DNA from: Intrasporangium flavum
GTDB lineage: Bacteria > Actinomycetota > Actinomycetes > Actinomycetales > Dermatophilaceae
Assembly (NCBI RefSeq): GCF_001956915.1
Contig: NZ_MLJO01000013.1
Span: 301,726-365,725 of the forward strand
DNA length: 64,000 nt
Direction of reading: 5' to 3'
The notes under the pieces are model-generated. The model worked only from the letters and a program-made list of their open reading frames with translations, had not been told where the DNA came from and ran no database searches. Shown here one piece after another: positions 61,223-64,000 of this stretch. A program made the position numbers and the translations under genes. Each line of letters opens with the position of its first letter. Within the stretch, counting starts at the first letter, position 1.

Positions 61223-61255
61223 GGTCCCGGGCGCCCACTGGGGTCGTCCGGGACC
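61223..61255 (+). terminator. Possible terminator of the mce operon
   Basis: GGTCCCGG pairs with CCGGGACC (8 bp, 17-nt loop) 8 nt after the last mce-associated stop. Confidence 0.5.
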
Positions 61256-61293
61256 GGGGCCGGGGAGGGCCCGGGGTTGGCATACTGCCCCCT

Positions 61294-62268
61294 GTGAAGC
61301 TCATCCAGGCCAATGGTGTCCCCGAGTCCCTCGCCCGCGTCGACGCGCCGCAGGCCCCTCCGGTCCGGGTCGGACTCGTCCAGCACGCGTGGGTCGAGGA
61401 CCCCGCCGCCCTCGTCGAGACGCTGCGTGACGGCATCCGCACCGCCGCGCAGGCCGGCGCGTCGGTCGTCTTCCTGCCCGAGCTGACGCTGTCGCGCTAC
61501 CCGGCCGACACGCTGCCCGAGGGCACCCCGAACGCCATCGCCGAGGACCTCGAGACCGGCCCGACGGTGACCTTCGCCCGCGAGGCCGCCCGCGACTTCG
61601 GCGTCCACGTGCACGCCTCGCTGTACGAGAAGGCGGACGCCCCCGACGGCTCGGCCGACGGGCTCGGCTTCAACACCGCCGTCGTCGTGGCGCCGGGCGG
61701 CGAGGTCGTCGCGCGCACCCGCAAGACCCACATCCCGGTGACGGCCGGCTACTACGAGGACAAGTACTTCCGTCCCGGCCCCCCGGACGCCGCCTACCCG
61801 GTGGTCGAGCTCGCCGACCCGGCCCTGCGCCTCGGCCTGCCGACGTGCTGGGACGAGTGGTTCCCCGAGGTCGCGCGCCTGTACTCCCTCGGCGGCGCCC
61901 AGGTGCTCTGCTACCCGACGGCGATCGGCTCCGAGCCCGACCACCCCGACTTCGACACCCAGCCGCTGTGGCAGCAGGTCATCGTCGGCAACGGCATCGC
62001 CAACGGCCTGTTCATGGTCGTGCCGAACCGCTACGGCACCGAGGGTCTCATCACCTTCTACGGCAGCTCGTTCATCTCCGACCCGTACGGCCGGATCCTC
62101 GTCCAGGCCCCGCGCGACGAGGAGGCGGTGCTCGTCGCCGACCTCGACCTCGCCCAGCGACAGGACTGGCTCGACCTGTTCCCGTTCCTGGCCACCCGCC
62201 GCCCCGACTCCTACGCCGCCCTCGCCGAGCCGGTCCGGCCCGAGCACCGGCGCGAGGTGGCCGGGTGA
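61294..62268 (+). CDS. aguB: N-carbamoylputrescine amidase (nitrilase superfamily)
   Basis: 324 residues from GTG 61294. The Glu-Lys-Cys triad is visible: Glu in VVFLPELTLSRYPADT, Lys in ARTRKTHIPVTAGYYEDKYF and Cys in GLPTCWDEWFPEVARLYSL. The enzyme hydrolyses N-carbamoylputrescine to putrescine, CO2 and ammonia. The neighbour aguA, overlapping by 4 nt (GTGA), makes its substrate, which decides the call over other nitrilases. The EDKYFRPG and GNGIANGLFMVVPNRYG blocks also fit carbamoylputrescine amidases. Length is about 25 residues above average because of an N-terminal extension. Confidence 0.9.
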   Translation: MKLIQANGVPESLARVDAPQAPPVRVGLVQHAWVEDPAALVETLRDGIRTAAQAGASVVFLPELTLSRYPADTLPEGTPNAIAEDLETGPTVTFAREAARDFGVHVHASLYEKADAPDGSADGLGFNTAVVVAPGGEVVARTRKTHIPVTAGYYEDKYFRPGPPDAAYPVVELADPALRLGLPTCWDEWFPEVARLYSLGGAQVLCYPTAIGSEPDHPDFDTQPLWQQVIVGNGIANGLFMVVPNRYGTEGLITFYGSSFISDPYGRILVQAPRDEEAVLVADLDLAQRQDWLDLFPFLATRRPDSYAALAEPVRPEHRREVAG

Positions 62269-63347
62269 GCTCGCCCGTCCCCGACGCCTCGGGCGATCTC
62301 GACGTCCCCACCTCGCCCGACGGGCCCGGCTGGCTCATGCCGGCCGAGACCGACCCGCACGACTGCACGTGGATGGCCTGGCCGAGCCAGGGCTACACGC
62401 TCGGCGACACCCCGGAGGAGGTCGCCTCGGCCCGGGCCACCTGGGCCGCCGTCGCAGCCGCGGTCGTCGAGTTCGAGCCGGTCCGGATGGTCGTGACCCC
62501 GGCCGACCTGCCGGTCGCCGAGTCGCTCCTGCACCCGGCCGTCGAGCTCGTACCGGCGGCCCTGGACGACGCGTGGATGCGCGACATCGGCCCGAGCTTC
62601 GTCCGGTCGGGTGACGGCACCCGGCTCGGCGCCGTCGACTGGGTCTTCAACGGCTGGGGCGCGCAGGCCTGGGCCAGCTGGGAGCACGACGCGCGGATCG
62701 GCACGTTCGTCGCCGAGATGGCGGGGGCCCGGCGCATCGGCTCCGACCTCGTCACCGAGGGCGGCGGCATCCACGTCGACGGGCTCGGCACGGTGCTGCT
62801 CACCGAGACCGTCCAGCTCGACCCGGGCCGCAACCCGGGCCTGACCCGCGCCGACGTCGAGGCCGAGCTGGCGCGGACCATCGGCGCCACGGCGTTCGTC
62901 TGGCTGCCGCGCGGCCTGACGCGCGACTACGACGAGTTCGGCACCCGTGGGCACGTCGACATCGTCGCGACGATCCCGAGCCCGGGCGTCGTGCTCCTGC
63001 ACGAGCAGCAGGACCCCGGCCACCCGGACCACGCGGTGTCGCGGCAGCTGCGCGAGCTGCTCGAGGACGCCCGTGACGCCCGGGGGCAGCGGTTCGAGGT
63101 CGTCGGCGTGCCGGCGCCGCGGACCCTCTCCGACGCCGAGGGCCCGGTCGACTGGTCCTACATCAACCACCTCGTCGTCAACGGCGGTGTCATCGCGTGC
63201 ACGTTCGGCGACCCCCAGGACGACGCGTCGCTCGGGGTCCTGCGCGAGGCCTACCCGGGGCGCCGGGTCGTCGGCGTCGACGCGCGGCCGCTCTTCGACC
63301 GCGGCGGCGGCATCCACTGCATCACCCAGCAGCAGCCCTCGCTCTGA
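62265..63347 (+). CDS. aguA: Agmatine deiminase
   Basis: 360 residues from GTG 62265. It converts agmatine to N-carbamoylputrescine and ammonia. Family landmarks: WLMPAETDPHDCTWMAWPSQ, LDDAWMRDIGPSFV (Asp), DWVFNGWGAQAWASWEHDAR, EGGGIHVDGLGTVLLTE and TRGHVDIVATIPSPG (His). The catalytic Cys is in FDRGGGIHCITQQQPSL at the very C-terminus. With aguB this gives a complete agmatine-to-putrescine route; arginine decarboxylase is not in the window. A terminator hairpin follows. Confidence 0.93.
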   Translation: MSSPVPDASGDLDVPTSPDGPGWLMPAETDPHDCTWMAWPSQGYTLGDTPEEVASARATWAAVAAAVVEFEPVRMVVTPADLPVAESLLHPAVELVPAALDDAWMRDIGPSFVRSGDGTRLGAVDWVFNGWGAQAWASWEHDARIGTFVAEMAGARRIGSDLVTEGGGIHVDGLGTVLLTETVQLDPGRNPGLTRADVEAELARTIGATAFVWLPRGLTRDYDEFGTRGHVDIVATIPSPGVVLLHEQQDPGHPDHAVSRQLRELLEDARDARGQRFEVVGVPAPRTLSDAEGPVDWSYINHLVVNGGVIACTFGDPQDDASLGVLREAYPGRRVVGVDARPLFDRGGGIHCITQQQPSL

Positions 63348-63356
63348 GACCGTGGC

Positions 63357-63390
63357 GGGCGCCGCTCCCCGGACCCGGGGAGGGGCGCCC
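63357..63390 (+). terminator. Terminator of aguB-aguA
   Basis: GGGCGCC-g-CTCCCCGG-acc-CGGGGAG-g-GGCGCCC, a nearly perfect stem 9 nt after the aguA stop. Confidence 0.8.
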
Positions 63391-63464
63391 ACCTCGGCAC
63401 CGCGACGGGATGCCTGCGGCGTCCGTGCAGGTCAGACGGGCTTCAGGCGGGCCTCAGGCGGGCC

Positions 63465-64000
63465 TCACGCCTGGGGCAGGCGGCGGTGTACGTCCTCGCT
63501 CATCCGCACCACCGAGATGCCGAACTCGAGGCCGATGCGCACGACCGCGAGCCAGATGACCGCGACGATCGGCCCGAAGATCAGGGCGGCCAGGCCGGTG
63601 CCGACGCTCGAGGCGAACCCGCCGATGACGGCGAAGACGTAGCCGACAGCCGCCCACACGACGGCGAGCACGTAGACGATCCGGACGATCTTCGGCGTCA
63701 CGAAGGTGTTGAACGAGAAGTCGAACAGTGCCGGGAAGAAGCCGGCCGAGGAGTCGGCGAGGGCCTCGCCGCCGGAGCTGACGAAGACGCCGGGGCCGCC
63801 GTGCGCCTGGTGCGGCTCGTGGTGCGGTGGCTCGGGGTGACCCACCGGGCCGGGCCCACCCGGGGGCGGGGGCGGCGTGCCCGGCCCACCGGCCGACGCG
63901 GGCGGCGGGGGCGGCGTCGCCGGAGCAGAGGGTGACGACGGTGACGAGGGCGTCGGGGGCGTCGAGGGCGTCGAGGGCGGCGGGGGCGCCGATCCGGGGG
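63465..64000 (-). CDS. DUF4282 membrane protein with Pro-rich N-terminus, 5' end outside window
   Basis: The C-terminal ~100 residues are the DUF4282 domain: FFPALFDFSFNTFVTPKIVR, two spans (VYVLAVVWAAVGYVFAVIGG, LAALIFGPIVAVIWLAVVRI) and the ending LEFGISVVRMSEDVHRRL. A GTG at 63845 could start a 126-residue protein. However, the frame stays open without a stop to the window edge and encodes a Pro/Ser/Thr/Gly-rich stretch (for example GTPPPPPGGPGPVGHPEPPH), which is usual upstream of this domain in actinobacteria. The true start is therefore probably beyond position 64000. Function unknown. Confidence 0.8.
   Translation of the reverse strand, partial: PGSAPPPPSTPSTPPTPSSPSSPSAPATPPPPPASAGGPGTPPPPPGGPGPVGHPEPPHHEPHQAHGGPGVFVSSGGEALADSSAGFFPALFDFSFNTFVTPKIVRIVYVLAVVWAAVGYVFAVIGGFASSVGTGLAALIFGPIVAVIWLAVVRIGLEFGISVVRMSEDVHRRLPQA

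Noticed and set aside
1..64000. Mobile elements, prophage or attachment sites
   Set aside because: No transposase, integrase, phage structural gene or terminal inverted repeats were seen. The tRNA 3' ends are not duplicated nearby, and base composition is even apart from short promoter regions.

Overview
The window is about 73% G+C by eye, densely coded, and uses many GTG starts, with Shine-Dalgarno sites of the AGGAGG type. Gene order and content point to an actinobacterium: tRNA-Thr, tRNA-Met, rpmG, a HadA/HadB-like pair, murB, tRNA-Trp, secE, nusG, rplK, rplA, then rplJ, rplL and a mce locus. No mycolate genes are present. The IcmF, LysX and DUF5709 complement suggests Micrococcales (an Intrasporangiaceae-like member), but that rank is inference. 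I see no insertion sequence, prophage, CRISPR array or replication origin, so this looks like ordinary chromosome with a few locally odd spots.

Layout. 1-6.2 kb: partial DedA protein, small membrane protein, LuxR-type regulator, PEBP protein, a large membrane phosphodiesterase and a convergent SGNH hydrolase. 6.2-10.6 kb: lysX (lysyl-phosphatidylglycerol synthase fused to lysyl-tRNA synthetase), overlapped by a membrane-anchored esterase. 10.8-15 kb: FMN glutamate-synthase-like oxidoreductase, PoxB-like TPP enzyme and class II amidotransferase in one direction. 15-19.2 kb: a TetR regulator with an operator-like palindrome, an internally deleted FMN reductase, a small membrane protein, an alditol-oxidase-like gene that has lost its C-terminus, and an AGE-family epimerase. 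19.2-23.9 kb: MarR regulator, divergent icmF and a cobalamin/metal-binding receptor-like protein. 23.9-28.9 kb: JmjC/ROX-type oxygenase downstream of a gene for a peptide made of three identical 21-residue repeats, then DUF2945, an MBL-fold-like protein, a coiled-coil protein and an AI-2E-type permease.

29-45.2 kb is the conserved informational block (tRNAs, rpmG, murB, secE-nusG-rplKA, rplJL with an L10 leader). It is interrupted by two lipoproteins, adenosine deaminase, an aminotransferase, DUF5709, gamma-glutamyltransferase, a large secreted protein and a DUF3152 metalloprotease. 45.4-49.7 kb holds a translationally coupled aminotransferase/FAD-oxidase pair, consistent with glycolate to glyoxylate to glycine, plus two unassigned genes. 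49.8-61.2 kb is a complete mce lipid-import operon: ATPase, two permeases, six Mce proteins and two Mce-associated proteins, most joined by stop/start overlaps. 61.3-63.3 kb is aguB-aguA (agmatine to putrescine), followed by a DUF4282 protein that runs off the right edge.

The best candidate for something undescribed is the repeat peptide plus JmjC oxygenase at 23.96-25.46 kb. The repeats are identical as protein but carry five synonymous differences, each has one histidine, and the downstream enzyme has the HxD...H iron triad of ribosomal oxygenases. This suggests a multi-core substrate and its modifying enzyme. All function calls come from reading the sequence; no database search was run.
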